Part shown: positions 49,863-59,311 of the stretch, piece after piece
How the letters are laid out: each line of letters begins with the position of its first letter
Position numbering within the stretch: position 1 is the stretch's first letter
From: JADLHS01 sp964594985
GTDB lineage: Bacteria; Verrucomicrobiota; Verrucomicrobiia; Limisphaerales; JADLHS01
Length of the DNA stretch: 64,000 nucleotides
Direction of reading: 5' to 3'
Assembly: GCA_964594985.1 (NCBI GenBank)
Contig: CAZQNQ010000013.1
Span: 1-64,000 of the forward strand
Made by a program: the position numbers and the translations under genes
The notes under the pieces: model-generated
Databases searched by the model: none
What the model was told of the DNA's origin: nothing
The model's input: only the letters and a program-made list of their open reading frames with translations

Positions 49863-51163
49863 CAGTGACTTCCTTTCGGTTGCGTCGGGGCGCCGTGCAG
49901 CCGGTCCGCCTGATCCAGTTCCCCACCCGAAATCTGGGTCGGCACGGGATGATACAAGCCCATCGCTTCGATGAGGCGCGGGTCCTTGATCGGGAACGGC
50001 GGCGCGCTCTTGAATTTCTTCAGGAACAGGATGATCAGAATACCGACCATGAAGGCCACCAGCCCGGCGGAAATCAACGCCCAGCCGAACGGGAAACCTT
50101 TCACGAAATGCGCGGGCATCACGTTCCACGTCATGTCCACAAAGTGCATCAGCCACGCCCACGCCGCGATCGGCACCATCAGCGCGAAGTTGCTCTTCAC
50201 ATCAATGCGCAGCAGCGCGAGGAACGGCACGAAGAAGTGGCCAAAGATGATGACCATGCTCACCCAGAACCATGTGCCCTTCTCGCGGACGACATAGTAG
50301 AAGGTTTCTTCCGGCATGTTGGCGTTCCAAATGATGAAGTATTGCGAGAACGTGACGTAGGCGTAGAACACCGTGAACGCGAACAGCAGCGTGCCGAGGA
50401 AATAGTATTGGTGCTCGTGCAACACGTCCGTGATGAGGCCCAACCGGTCGAGAATCATCGTGATGATATAGACCGTCGCGAGCGTCAACCAGACGCTGCC
50501 GGCGAAATAATGCACGCCGTACATCGTGGAGAACCACTGATGTTGCAGCGCCTTCATCCACATGATCACGCCGAAGGTCAGCGAGAACGCGAACAGGAAG
50601 ATGCCGATGCAGGACGTGACCCGCATCTTCAACGTCCAATGCGCCGCACCGTCCTTATCCTGATTCAAGGACAGGTTGCGCAGGCGATACGACAAGAACC
50701 ACAAGATCGCGAACGTGCCGATGGAGATCGCCCAGAAGCCGCCCAACGTGAAGATGGGCTGCTTGGCGTGCAACGCGTGGTCAGCATGCGGGTTCAGCGT
50801 CATCCACACGTAGATTTTCTTCGCGTTCAGTCCGATGGGCAGGAAAAGGAACGGCAACATGCTGAACACCGAATACGACAGTTGTTCACAGAGGCGCCGG
50901 ATCGCCACCGACCAACCGGCATCGAACAGGTGATGCGCCATCACGAGGAACAGCGAACCCGCGCCGAGGCTCAGGACGAACATCAACGCCACGAGATAGG
51001 ACAGGAGGAACTCGACTCCCCCGGCCTTGTAGTTGAGGAACAAACCGATGAGGCCAATGATGAGGCCGCCGATCAACAGTTGCACCGGCAGGTTGCGCCA
51101 CTTGGACAAGTCCAACGGCTTGGCCTGCGGATCGGTATTTGAAAAATCGTCTGGTTGACTCAT
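49862..51163 (-). CDS. actF: Alternative complex III subunit ActF (NrfD/PsrC-like)
   Basis: A 433-residue integral membrane subunit with about ten helices, related to ActC. Visible are LPVQLLIGGLIIGLIGLFLN, FLVMAHHLFDAGWSVAIRRL, MLPFLFLPIGLNAKKIYVWM, HYFAGSVWLTLATVYIITMI, YVTFSQYFIIWNANMPEETF and WNVMPAHFVKGFPFGWALI. In characterised complexes it contributes to the membrane proton path and quinol oxidation. The length and gene order are normal. The start lies three bases downstream of the actE stop. Confidence 0.93.
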   Translation of the reverse strand: MSQPDDFSNTDPQAKPLDLSKWRNLPVQLLIGGLIIGLIGLFLNYKAGGVEFLLSYLVALMFVLSLGAGSLFLVMAHHLFDAGWSVAIRRLCEQLSYSVFSMLPFLFLPIGLNAKKIYVWMTLNPHADHALHAKQPIFTLGGFWAISIGTFAILWFLSYRLRNLSLNQDKDGAAHWTLKMRVTSCIGIFLFAFSLTFGVIMWMKALQHQWFSTMYGVHYFAGSVWLTLATVYIITMILDRLGLITDVLHEHQYYFLGTLLFAFTVFYAYVTFSQYFIIWNANMPEETFYYVVREKGTWFWVSMVIIFGHFFVPFLALLRIDVKSNFALMVPIAAWAWLMHFVDMTWNVMPAHFVKGFPFGWALISAGLVAFMVGILIILFLKKFKSAPPFPIKDPRLIEAMGLYHPVPTQISGGELDQADRLHGAPTQPKGSH

Positions 51164-51166
51164 AGG

Positions 51167-51811
51167 TTACTTGAGTTTCGCCCGGGTTTCCGCCGCGAGG
51201 TCGTCCACACTGCCGAGGCGGCTCAGTTGCAAGGCGCGCAGATAAGCAATGACCGCCCAGCGATCTTCCGTGGTCATCTGCGGCGCGTAGCCCTGCATCA
51301 CGCCCTTGCCATGGCTGACAGTGGTGAAAAGCTCGCCATCCGTGAGCTGCACGATGCGTTTGTCGTGCAGATTCGCCACGATCGCCATCGCGCCGATCTT
51401 CTTGGTGATGCCCGTGCCTTCGCCGGTCTGACCGTGGCACGGCGCACAATAGATGTTGAACTGTCGTTGCCCGCGATCCAGCAAAGTCTTGTTCACCGGA
51501 AACGGATTCAACTCAACGAAGTTCGTCGAACCCGTGACGCGACCCGTGTTCACCGGTGCGTCTTCGAACGAATACACTGCATTGGTGCCGACCAACATCG
51601 GCTTTTCCTGCGCAACGGTGCCGGGCTGCGGCAACTGCGAGCTGAGGCCGTTGGCGAAAAAGCCGTTGGCCGTCTGCGGCCGCAGTTTCGCCTGGCGTTT
51701 CATATCCGGGAAAATCTGCAGCGGTCGGTTGCGAGACATATCGCCCTGCCGACCAGCGATGAGCATGACGCCCACGACCACGATGCCAAATATCAAAAGA
51801 AAGTAGCGCAT
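51167..51811 (-). CDS. actE: Alternative complex III cytochrome c subunit ActE
   Basis: A 214-residue protein with an N-terminal membrane anchor (MRYFLLIFGIVVVGVMLIAG) and a monoheme cytochrome domain with CAPCHGQTGEGTG near residue 122. The likely axial methionine is in SHGKGVMQGYAPQM. It passes electrons from the pentaheme ActA towards the terminal acceptor. The NGFFANGLSSQLPQPGTVAQ stretch before the heme domain is typical of the family. It overlaps the actD stop by one base. Confidence 0.93.
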   Translation of the reverse strand: MRYFLLIFGIVVVGVMLIAGRQGDMSRNRPLQIFPDMKRQAKLRPQTANGFFANGLSSQLPQPGTVAQEKPMLVGTNAVYSFEDAPVNTGRVTGSTNFVELNPFPVNKTLLDRGQRQFNIYCAPCHGQTGEGTGITKKIGAMAIVANLHDKRIVQLTDGELFTTVSHGKGVMQGYAPQMTTEDRWAVIAYLRALQLSRLGSVDDLAAETRAKLK

Positions 51812-52350
51812 TATTCCTCCACCATTTCGATGCGCTTGCTGCCGGCGGCTTCGAGCAGCTTGCGGGTTTCCGTTTCAGAATACTTCGGATCGGCCGTCTC
51901 GATCACCACGAAGAATTTGTCATGCGTCACCAAGGCGAAGCGTTTGTGTTTGAGCAAGGGATGATGCAATTTCGGGAGGCGGTTCAGGAACAACATGCCG
52001 CCGATCGCCCCGAACGCCCCGAACAGGATCGTCAGTTCGTAGGACGGCGGAAACGCGCCGAACGGGCTGAACATCGGCTTGCCGCCGACGATGATCTTGT
52101 AATCCACGGCGTTCATCCACCAGATCATCAGCATGCCCAGGGTGTAACCGCTCACGCCGCCAAGGAATGAGAACCAGCCGACCTTGGAGTTCTTGAGGCC
52201 CATCGCCTTGTCCATCCCGTGGATCGGGAACGGCATGAAAACATCCCACTTGCGAAAGCCCGCGTCGCGGACCTTTTCCGCCGCGTGCAACACGGTCGAA
52301 GTGTTCTCGAATTCGGCGATCAAGCCGTATGATTTTGCGTTTTCAGGCAT
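51811..52350 (-). CDS. actD: Alternative complex III subunit ActD (DUF3341)
   Basis: A 179-residue protein with two central membrane helices (SFLGGVSGYTLGMLMIWWMN and ELTILFGAFGAIGGMLFL) between soluble ends. The start YGLIAEFENTSTVLHAAEKV and FMPFPIHGMDKAMGLKNSKV are typical of DUF3341/ActD. It stabilises the ActC-ActF membrane part. The usual actC-actD junction is separated here by a 288-base stretch that contains a repeat element. Confidence 0.93.
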   Translation of the reverse strand: MPENAKSYGLIAEFENTSTVLHAAEKVRDAGFRKWDVFMPFPIHGMDKAMGLKNSKVGWFSFLGGVSGYTLGMLMIWWMNAVDYKIIVGGKPMFSPFGAFPPSYELTILFGAFGAIGGMLFLNRLPKLHHPLLKHKRFALVTHDKFFVVIETADPKYSETETRKLLEAAGSKRIEMVEE

Positions 52351-52395
52351 GGGCCAATTCCTTTCCCGAAAGCATGGTAAAAATGGTGTCTTCGC

Positions 52396-52591
52396 CCGCC
52401 CTCACCCCGGCCCTCTCCCCCGGGGAGAGGGAGAAGCTGCGGACACTGTTTGATAATTCGTCTGCCGCCGCACCAGTCGCCGGCTTTGTTCCATCTTGAT
52501 CAAAGCGCGTTGTAAACCCAAAAGCATCCATACCGCCTGGAGGCGGCGAAAGATTCTCCCTCTCCTGGGGGAGAGGGCCGGGGTGAGGGCG
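52396..52591. repeat. Paired palindrome element between actC and actD
   Basis: Inverted copies of CGCCCTCACCCCGGCCCTCT at 52396-52432 and 52556-52591, with about 120 bases between. A minus-strand ORF (52343-52639) begins at the actC stop and reads MSAQLLPLDLRSVMNVRPHP. It is made mostly of element sequence and is probably not a gene. Apart from the element, nothing was seen in the gap 52351-52638. Confidence 0.85.
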
Positions 52592-52638
52592 GACGTTCAT
52601 CACACTTCTCAAATCCAAAGGCAGGAGTTGCGCGCTCA

Positions 52639-54060
52639 TCAGTGCTTTCCTCCGTTTCCACCGCCCGCCGAGGGATGATGCGGGTCCGCCTGGGGCGTGA
52701 CGCCCTTGACTTCCGACACCGCGATCATGGGCAGGAAGCGCATGAACAACAGGAACATGGTAAAGAACAATCCGAACGTGCCGAGATAGGTGCAGATGTC
52801 CACCCAGGTCGGCTTGAAATAATCCCAGTTCGACGGGAGGAATTCGCGGTAGAGCCCGACCACCACGATGACGAAGCGTTCGAACCACATGCCGATGTTC
52901 ACGAAAATCGAGAGGATGAACACCAGCACGAGATTGCGGCGCACCTTCTTGAACCAGAACAATTGCGGGACGATCATGTTGCAGCCCATCATCATGACCC
53001 AGCCCCACCACATCGGGCCGAGCGCGCGGTTCATGAAGTGGAACTTCTCCATCCCCGAGCCGCTATACCACGCGATGACGAACTCCATGATATAGGCGTA
53101 GCTGACAATGCAGCCCGTCGCCAACGTCACTTTGCACATCACGTCAATGTGCCGCATCGTGATGACGTCTTCCAAGTGGCACATGCTGCGCAGCGGAATC
53201 AACAGCGTCAGCACCATGCCGAAACCGGAGAACACCGCGCCCGCCACGAAGTACGGCGGAAAGATGGTCGTGTGCCAGCCCGGCAACTGCGACACCGCGA
53301 AGTCCAACGACACGATCGAATGCACGGAAAGCACCAGCGGCGTCGAGAGACCAGCGAGGATCAAATACGCTTTTTCGTAGTTGCTCCAGTGGCGGTTCGA
53401 GCCGGTCCAGCCGAGCGAGAACAGGCCGTAGATGAATTGCTTCACCTTCGTCTTGGCGCGATCGCGCATCATCGCGAGGTCTGGGATCAAGCCGACATAC
53501 CAGAACAACACGGATACCGTGAAGTAGGTCGAGACGGCGAACACGTCCCACATCAGCGGCGAGCGGAATTGCGGCCACAAGCCTTGATAGGTCGGGATCG
53601 GGAACAGCCACCAGTCGAACCACACGCGCCCGACGTGCATGGCCGGATAAATACCGGCGCACATCACCGCGAAGATGGTCATCGCTTCCGCGGCACGGTT
53701 CACCGCCGTGCGCCACTTCTGACGCAAGAGAAAGAGAATCGCCGAAATCAACGTGCCGGCGTGACCGATACCGATCCACCAGACGAAGTTGATGATGTCC
53801 CAGCCCCACATCGTGGGATGATGATTACCCCAGACGCCAACGCCGGTCGTGATCTGGTAAAACAACATTGCTCCCAGCAAGCCGAGCAAACAAACGCTCG
53901 GCACGAACGCCGCCCACCACCACTTCGGCACCTTGCCCTCGGTGATGAGACTGACGCGGTCGGAAATCCAGCCGAAGCTGCGATTGTTCTGAACGAGCGG
54001 CTCGCGCACCAGTTCGGCGGGAACCGGCGGCACCTTGATCTCTGTCGCGACCTCAGACAT
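52639..54060 (-). CDS. actC: Alternative complex III subunit ActC (NrfD/PsrC-like)
   Basis: A 473-residue membrane protein with about ten helices. It reads VPKWWWAAFVPSVCLLGLLG, WWIGIGHAGTLISAILFLLR, FAVMCAGIYPAMHVGRVWFD, LSVHSIVSLDFAVSQLPGWH, TIFPPYFVAGAVFSGFGMVL, WYSGSGMEKFHFMNRALGPM and a final periplasmic/cytosolic tail. It forms the quinol site with the ActB iron-sulfur chain. The length matches the family. It overlaps actB by one base. Confidence 0.95.
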   Translation of the reverse strand: MSEVATEIKVPPVPAELVREPLVQNNRSFGWISDRVSLITEGKVPKWWWAAFVPSVCLLGLLGAMLFYQITTGVGVWGNHHPTMWGWDIINFVWWIGIGHAGTLISAILFLLRQKWRTAVNRAAEAMTIFAVMCAGIYPAMHVGRVWFDWWLFPIPTYQGLWPQFRSPLMWDVFAVSTYFTVSVLFWYVGLIPDLAMMRDRAKTKVKQFIYGLFSLGWTGSNRHWSNYEKAYLILAGLSTPLVLSVHSIVSLDFAVSQLPGWHTTIFPPYFVAGAVFSGFGMVLTLLIPLRSMCHLEDVITMRHIDVMCKVTLATGCIVSYAYIMEFVIAWYSGSGMEKFHFMNRALGPMWWGWVMMMGCNMIVPQLFWFKKVRRNLVLVFILSIFVNIGMWFERFVIVVVGLYREFLPSNWDYFKPTWVDICTYLGTFGLFFTMFLLFMRFLPMIAVSEVKGVTPQADPHHPSAGGGNGGKH

Positions 54061-57000
54061 TAGTGCGCTCCTTTCTCACCGGCGTGAGCCGGTTCGGCAT
54101 GGCCGGGAGCGGCTGCCTCGTGGCCGTGACCTCCAAAGGGGTTTCCATTTTTCACTTCAAATTCTTCCAAGGTGAACGGGGACTCCTGGTAATCAGGCAT
54201 GGCCGGATTCGGATTGCGCACCTTCGCCAGATACGTCGTGCGCGGCTTGGTTTCGAGGAAATCGAGCACCGAATAATTCCGCTGCAGCTTCTTGAGCTTC
54301 GACACGCGGCTGTTTTCGTCCGCCACATTGCCGAACACAATCGCGCCCGCCGGACAGGCTTGTTCGCACGCGGTCTTGATGACGCCGTCGGGAACAACCA
54401 CGTCGCCGGACTCGCCCGCCTTGACCTTCTGCGCGATCTTCCCCTGCTCGATGCGTTGCACGCAGAACGTGCATTTCTCCATCACGCCGCGCATCCGCAC
54501 GGTGACATCCGGGTTCTTGAGCATCTTGATCAAGTCCCATTCGTCCTCGGTCCGCATGCCGGACTCGTGATCGCGCCACCAACGCTTCAAATCCCACTCG
54601 CCATCGGTCGAGTGCAACAGCGTCGTCGGATAAAACGGCCCCTTGAGGTCCTTGAGCGGGCGCTTGTTGTAATCGAGGTAATTGTAGCGGCGCACCTTAT
54701 ACGGACAGTTGTTCGAGCAGTAACGGGTGCCAACACAACGGTTGTACGCCATCACGTTCAAACCTTCATGGTCATGCACAGTCGCATTGACCGGGCAAAC
54801 ACTTTCGCAAGGCGCCGCTTCGCAGTGCTGACAGAGCATCGGCTGATTCACCGCCTGCACATCGTCAATCCACTCGTTGAATTGCTGCTTCTCGTCGGGC
54901 TGGAAAACCTCGTCCTTGAACGGGTTCTTCCACTTGCGCTTCGCCGGATCGGCGGAGTAATAACGGTCAATCCGCAGCCAGTGCATCTCGCGACCACGCG
55001 AGACAAGGTCCTTGCCGACGATTGGAATGTTGTTCTCCGCCTGGCAGGCCACGACACAAGTTCCGCAACCGACGCAGCCGTTCAGGTCAATCGCCATGCC
55101 CCACTGATGCAGCGCTGTCTTCTTCGCCTGGTCGAGCGGGTTCGGATACATCGGCGCCGGCCATTCGCCGACGTGATTCTTCGGGCGCGGCGGCACCGGA
55201 GCGTTCATCTTCGCCGCGAAATCGGGATGATCCTTGAACTGTTGCAGGTTCGCTTCGCGCACGATCGCGCGACCTTCCATGCTCCAGTGCGTCTGCGTGC
55301 AGGAAATCGGATAGCTCTGGCCGAGCTTCGTGAGCTTCACGCCGCTCACGACGTAACCGGTCTTGGTGCTGTAGAGCGGATACGCATCGAAACCCGCGCC
55401 GACCCCGACACGACCGGTTTCCTTGCGACCGTAACCCAGCGCGAGGCCGAGCGAGAAATCCGCCATGCCCGGCTGCGTCCAGATCGGGCCGACGATTTTC
55501 TTGTCGCCGATGGAAACCTCCACGAGGTCGTTGTTCTGCACGCCGAGTTCACGCGCCGTCGTGCGGCTGACGAGAACAGCGTTGTCCCAGACGATCTTCG
55601 TGATCGGATCGGGCAACTCCTGCAACCAACCGTTGTTCGCGTAACGACCGTCGTCCACTTTCGCGTCGCGATAGAGCACGACTTCGAGATTGTCCTTGCT
55701 GGTCGCCATCGTGGTCGGCGTGGCAACCGCTTCGTCGAGTGCGGCAGAACTCAGACTCGCGGCGGCCTTCTTCAGCGCCGTGCCCGCCGCAAAACCATCG
55801 TGCAGAAACTTGTTCCAGGCCGCCTCCGAACTGTCGCCCGTGATGCTCGCAAACGTGGCGCGAACGATCTTGTTCGGGCTGGTTTCAGTCAGGCCGGCGA
55901 GGCGGGAAATGAATTCCAGATCCGTCACGCCACCAAACAACGGCGCGATGATCGGCTGAACCGGAACGAGCGTGCCGTCGCTGGTGCGACCGTCGTTCCA
56001 CGATTCGAGAAAGTGCGCTTGCGGGAAATGCCAGTCGGCGGTGAGACCGGTTTCGTCCTCGTAATAACCGAGGCGAACGATGGTCTTGGCCTTGCGCTGC
56101 GTCGCGGCCCAGTTCAGGTCGGCGGGCGCGTTGTAAACCGGATTCGCACCCACGATGACGAGCGTGTCCACCTCGTTCTTGTTGAGCGATTCCGCGAGTT
56201 CGCTGAGGCCGGCAGAAATCGCCGCCGGAGCTTCCACGAGTTCGACGGTCTTGCCAATCGCACCGAGCTTCTCGTTGATGGCCGCTGCGAGAAGATGCAC
56301 CGCCAGCGGCTGGCGCACACCCGCGACCACGAGCGACTTGCCGCCGCTCGCCTTCAAATCTTTCGCGCACTCGGCGATCCATTTCTTGTCGAGGTCAACG
56401 CTCGATCCCAAAACCAGGGTGCCGACCTTGATGCCAAGTTCCGCCGCGATCGCCGCCGTGATCGGCAGGACCGCGCTGGAAGCCGCGCGCCAGCGATGGT
56501 CCGCGTTCATGCCCGTGAGCGTGAACAACGATTCCACCGCGTAAAGGCGGTTCAAATTGTCCTGGGGCGTCTCAATCTTCCGCCGGCTGGTGAACTGGCG
56601 GATGTTGTTGTGCGCGTCCTCTTCCCCGCCGATGAAATCGCAATCGAGCGCAAGCACCGTGTCCGCCACGTCGTAGCGGAAGATCGGCTTCACCGACTTG
56701 CCGAAGGCCTTGCTGGCGGCGCGTTGATGAATCTCGGAATCAATCGCGTCGTAGAGATACCACTTCGCCTGCGGCAATTTCTTCGCGATGTCCTGATGCA
56801 AGCGACGGCGCGAGGGCGATTGCGTCCGCTCACCGAGCAGCGCCAGCCCCACACCCTGGTTCGCGGCAAACTTATTTGCCAAGCCAGCCAAGAAATCCAT
56901 CGCCTCGCCAGATGTGACAACGGCGCGATCTTTACCTGCGCCCTTCGCAAAACGCGTCGCGCGATCCGGATCGTAAAGATTCAGGATGGAAGCTTGCGCA

Positions 57001-57419
57001 AAGCGATCCGTGCCCCCATTTCCGCCGGGGAACAGCGAATTGCCTTCCAGCTTGACCGGGCGACCGTCGTAAGACTTCGCCACGAGCGGAATCACTCCAC
57101 CACGTGTCGGCATGCCGGTCGCGTAATACTGCGACGCACCATAGACGTAATTTTCCGGCGCCTTGCCGAACGGCATCAACTTGTCTTCCGGACGACGGCA
57201 ACCCGTCGTGCCGAGGCCGATGCCCGCGAGCGCGAACGACGCGGACATGATCTTCACGAAATGCCGGCGCGAAACCGGGTCCGAGAAGTCACCGGCGTTG
57301 GCGGGGAACTCGCGTTCGAGAAAGTGTTTGAACTCCGGCGTATCCGCCAGTTCATCAAGGCCGCGCCAATAGTGACGACCGGTTTGCGGCGTTTTATCCG
57401 GGGGAGGAATGGTTTTCAT
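54060..57419 (-). CDS. actB: Alternative complex III iron-sulfur/molybdopterin-like subunit ActB
   Basis: A 1119-residue periplasmic subunit fusing a molybdopterin-oxidoreductase-like part (about 60-750) with a ferredoxin part. A twin-arginine signal occurs as VSRRHFVKIMSASFALAGIG. The ferredoxin part has four cysteine clusters: CVGCGTCVVACQAENN, CQHCEAAPCESVCPVNATVH, CVGTRYCSNNCPYKVRRYNY, and CTFCVQR with ACEQACPAGAIVFG. In known complexes the large domain does not bind molybdenum, and electrons run from quinol through the Fe-S clusters to ActA. The length is typical. The start overlaps the actA stop by four bases. Confidence 0.95.
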   Translation of the reverse strand: MKTIPPPDKTPQTGRHYWRGLDELADTPEFKHFLEREFPANAGDFSDPVSRRHFVKIMSASFALAGIGLGTTGCRRPEDKLMPFGKAPENYVYGASQYYATGMPTRGGVIPLVAKSYDGRPVKLEGNSLFPGGNGGTDRFAQASILNLYDPDRATRFAKGAGKDRAVVTSGEAMDFLAGLANKFAANQGVGLALLGERTQSPSRRRLHQDIAKKLPQAKWYLYDAIDSEIHQRAASKAFGKSVKPIFRYDVADTVLALDCDFIGGEEDAHNNIRQFTSRRKIETPQDNLNRLYAVESLFTLTGMNADHRWRAASSAVLPITAAIAAELGIKVGTLVLGSSVDLDKKWIAECAKDLKASGGKSLVVAGVRQPLAVHLLAAAINEKLGAIGKTVELVEAPAAISAGLSELAESLNKNEVDTLVIVGANPVYNAPADLNWAATQRKAKTIVRLGYYEDETGLTADWHFPQAHFLESWNDGRTSDGTLVPVQPIIAPLFGGVTDLEFISRLAGLTETSPNKIVRATFASITGDSSEAAWNKFLHDGFAAGTALKKAAASLSSAALDEAVATPTTMATSKDNLEVVLYRDAKVDDGRYANNGWLQELPDPITKIVWDNAVLVSRTTARELGVQNNDLVEVSIGDKKIVGPIWTQPGMADFSLGLALGYGRKETGRVGVGAGFDAYPLYSTKTGYVVSGVKLTKLGQSYPISCTQTHWSMEGRAIVREANLQQFKDHPDFAAKMNAPVPPRPKNHVGEWPAPMYPNPLDQAKKTALHQWGMAIDLNGCVGCGTCVVACQAENNIPIVGKDLVSRGREMHWLRIDRYYSADPAKRKWKNPFKDEVFQPDEKQQFNEWIDDVQAVNQPMLCQHCEAAPCESVCPVNATVHDHEGLNVMAYNRCVGTRYCSNNCPYKVRRYNYLDYNKRPLKDLKGPFYPTTLLHSTDGEWDLKRWWRDHESGMRTEDEWDLIKMLKNPDVTVRMRGVMEKCTFCVQRIEQGKIAQKVKAGESGDVVVPDGVIKTACEQACPAGAIVFGNVADENSRVSKLKKLQRNYSVLDFLETKPRTTYLAKVRNPNPAMPDYQESPFTLEEFEVKNGNPFGGHGHEAAAPGHAEPAHAGEKGAH

Positions 57420-58084
57420 CGGTGACAGGCCGAGCAGTTATTCAGCGACTCGACGCGGAAATCGTGGACGAACTTCTTGCCGAACGCTTCCTGCCGTTTG
57501 GCGGCTTCATTCGGGTCTTCACTCGGGGTCCAGCCGAGATCGGTGATCTTGTCCGCCGGACGAACCTTCGCCGCCGGGTTGTTATGACAATCCAAGCAGA
57601 ACGACATGCTCAACGGCTTGGCATGATAAACTTCCTCCATCTGATCAATCCGCCCGTGACACTCGACGCAACTGATGCCGCGATTCACGTGAACCGAGTG
57701 ATTGAAGTAAACGAAGTCCGGCACGCGATGAATCTGCACCCACGGAATCGGCTTGCCCGTCGCCGCACTCTCGCGGACCAACGCCAGGCGGGGATCATCC
57801 TTCAACACCTGATTGTGGCAGTTCATGCAAGTGGAAGCTGCGGGGATGTTCGAGAACCAGGATTTCTCCACCATGTTGTGGCAATAGCGGCAATCAATGC
57901 CCAGTTGCCCCGCGTGCGTGGCGTGCGAGAACGCCACGGGCTGGATGGGTTGGTAGCCCACGCGAAAATATTTGGGCGTGAAGTAATACCATACTCCCGC
58001 CGTGACGGCCCCCGCCGTCAGCAAACCGCCGACGAGAATCATCAGCGGTAGTTTATTGGTCCACTTCGGAAAAATGGCTGACAT
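57416..58084 (-). CDS. actA: Alternative complex III pentaheme cytochrome ActA
   Basis: A 222-residue exported or anchored multiheme protein with an N-terminal membrane helix (LMILVGGLLTAGAVTAGVWY). Five CxxCH heme sites are visible: CRYCH, CMNCH, CVECH, CLDCH and CSACH. The spacing and the DLGWTPSEDPNEAAKR segment before the last heme are typical of ActA. It accepts electrons from ActB. It is the first gene of a minus-strand operon actABCDEF-small protein-CcoN/O/P-like, whose promoter should lie within 58085-58367. Confidence 0.95.
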   Translation of the reverse strand: MSAIFPKWTNKLPLMILVGGLLTAGAVTAGVWYYFTPKYFRVGYQPIQPVAFSHATHAGQLGIDCRYCHNMVEKSWFSNIPAASTCMNCHNQVLKDDPRLALVRESAATGKPIPWVQIHRVPDFVYFNHSVHVNRGISCVECHGRIDQMEEVYHAKPLSMSFCLDCHNNPAAKVRPADKITDLGWTPSEDPNEAAKRQEAFGKKFVHDFRVESLNNCSACHR

Positions 58085-58367
58085 TGCAAATCGCTTTTAG
58101 TCCGTCCAAACCAACTGTGAATACAAAACGCTCCGACACAAAACGCCGACCAAACAGAGGTCGGCATTGTTGGAAAACATCGCGCGGCGTCAATGGTTTA
58201 CTTGAGCTTTCCCCGCAACGACAAAAAATGATTACTAATTGGCAATCAATACCGCAAGACTCTTTGTGAAATCTTTCACTACTTTCGGCGCGGTTAATAC
58301 ACGCGATTAGTTGCGTTGCGCCACCAGCGCCGAAGATTTAGAGTTCGCACCTGAAAATCGAGATAAC
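58085..58367. other. Divergent control region for actA and a hypothetical gene
   Basis: 283 bases between the divergent starts. It is AT-richer than its surroundings near 58210-58300. No strong consensus promoter, palindrome or repeat could be assigned on either strand. Confidence 0.4.
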
Positions 58368-58961
58368 ATGAGCGACGATTACCCAGACAAGGATTATCCC
58401 TACCACTTTTACTTCAACGGGGTACACCTACCCAAGTGGGGAGCTTCTTGGAGTCTGGCACAGCTTCCAGATTTTTTGGATGACCAAGAAGATGAATTTC
58501 ACCGTGACGTTTGGATCTTGTACTGTCGGATTGATCATGTTGGAGTTGTTGAAAGTGCCGAGGCAGATTTCTTTGTGTGCGCAATTCAGGAAATACTTCA
58601 CATATTTTTGGACAAGCGAGACTTGATCATGGCTAAACTGGCCGACCAGTCATACGGCAACCCGGATGAAATCTACGCTGGGTTGGTTGGCGCGGCTTTT
58701 CGAATGCGTGAACTCACAATTTCCTGCAACCATGCGCTGTGGAGTTCTGGCTACGACAAAGACCAGCAACGACTTGTCGAAGCGATCCGATGCTGCCAGC
58801 TGCCAAAGGAGTCTCCTGAGTTCATGCAGCTTCCCCACCTCCGCCAGATGAAATCCCGGTTAGAATCGTACCGGCACTCACAAATCCGGCAACTGCACGA
58901 ACTAGCTCAGTCTGGAAAATTGGATAAGTCTCTCCGAAAGAAACTTCACGAACTGAGGTGA
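58368..58961 (+). CDS. Hypothetical soluble protein
   Basis: A 197-residue protein beginning MSDDYPDKDYPYHFYFNGVH, followed by an acidic helical part (WSLAQLPDFLDDQEDEFHRD) and a basic C-terminus (MKSRLESYRHSQIRQLHELA, KLDKSLRKKLHELR). No family, signal or membrane segment was recognised. Codon use is less GC-biased than in the neighbouring act operon, which could mean recent acquisition. The ATG at 58368 is used; a TTG-initiated extension of 19 codons is possible but has no support. It has no operon partner. Confidence 0.7.
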   Translation: MSDDYPDKDYPYHFYFNGVHLPKWGASWSLAQLPDFLDDQEDEFHRDVWILYCRIDHVGVVESAEADFFVCAIQEILHIFLDKRDLIMAKLADQSYGNPDEIYAGLVGAAFRMRELTISCNHALWSSGYDKDQQRLVEAIRCCQLPKESPEFMQLPHLRQMKSRLESYRHSQIRQLHELAQSGKLDKSLRKKLHELR

Positions 58962-59047
58962 TTGCCATCTCCTTCTGCCACCCCAAAATAATTCTTTGAC
59001 AGCCTTACGCCGTTAAATCAATCTATCCGCATCCGTTGATACCAACG

Positions 59048-59168
59048 GTCTCATGCAGAGTGGCTGAGGGCACTGGCCCAGCGACGCCACGGCAACCGGT
59101 TGAAGTTTCGATTTCAATGCAGGTGCCAATTCCAGCCCGAACACGGTTTGTTCGGGGAAAATGAGAAG
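59048..59168 (+). ncRNA. SAM-I (S-box) riboswitch
   Basis: Core elements in order: P1 CTCAT (59050-59054), AGAGTGGCTGAGGGCACTGG (kink-turn and P2), CCC...CGCCACGGCAACC, GGTGCCAATTCCAGC (J3/4-P3 consensus), a CCGAACA...TGTTCGG hairpin (P4), then GGAAAATGAG with P1' ATGAG at 59161-59165. The base 59161-59168 segment (ATGAGAAG) can pair either with P1 or with CTTCTCA at 59191-59197. It controls the threonine synthase gene 140 bases downstream. SAM binding should terminate transcription. Confidence 0.93.
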
Positions 59169-59186
59169 TAGCACAAAAAATTTGTC

Positions 59187-59216
59187 GCCCCTTCTCAACA
59201 TGAGTCGGGGCTTTTT
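59187..59216 (+). terminator. Riboswitch-controlled intrinsic terminator
   Basis: GCCCC-TT-CTCA-ACA-TGAG-TC-GGGGC followed by TTTTTG. CTTCTCA of its 5' side is complementary to TGAGAAG of the SAM-I P1' strand. The terminator therefore forms only when SAM stabilises P1. Confidence 0.88.
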
Positions 59217-59311
59217 GTTTGCCCCGAAATAGTGGTGGCGGTGACTCGTGAGAGCACCGCTAAATGGAAAATATGGATTGCCGCGTTCTCACGCAGCCAC
59301 GAAGAAGATCT

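Noticed and set aside
52343..52639. 98-codon ORF between actC and actD
   Set aside because: Most of it is translated repeat element; no family features.
52642..57425. Very long plus-strand ORFs (473 and 1120 codons) opposite actC and actB
   Set aside because: They mirror the real genes almost end to end, have arginine- and histidine-rich compositions without family features, and result from strong third-position GC bias.
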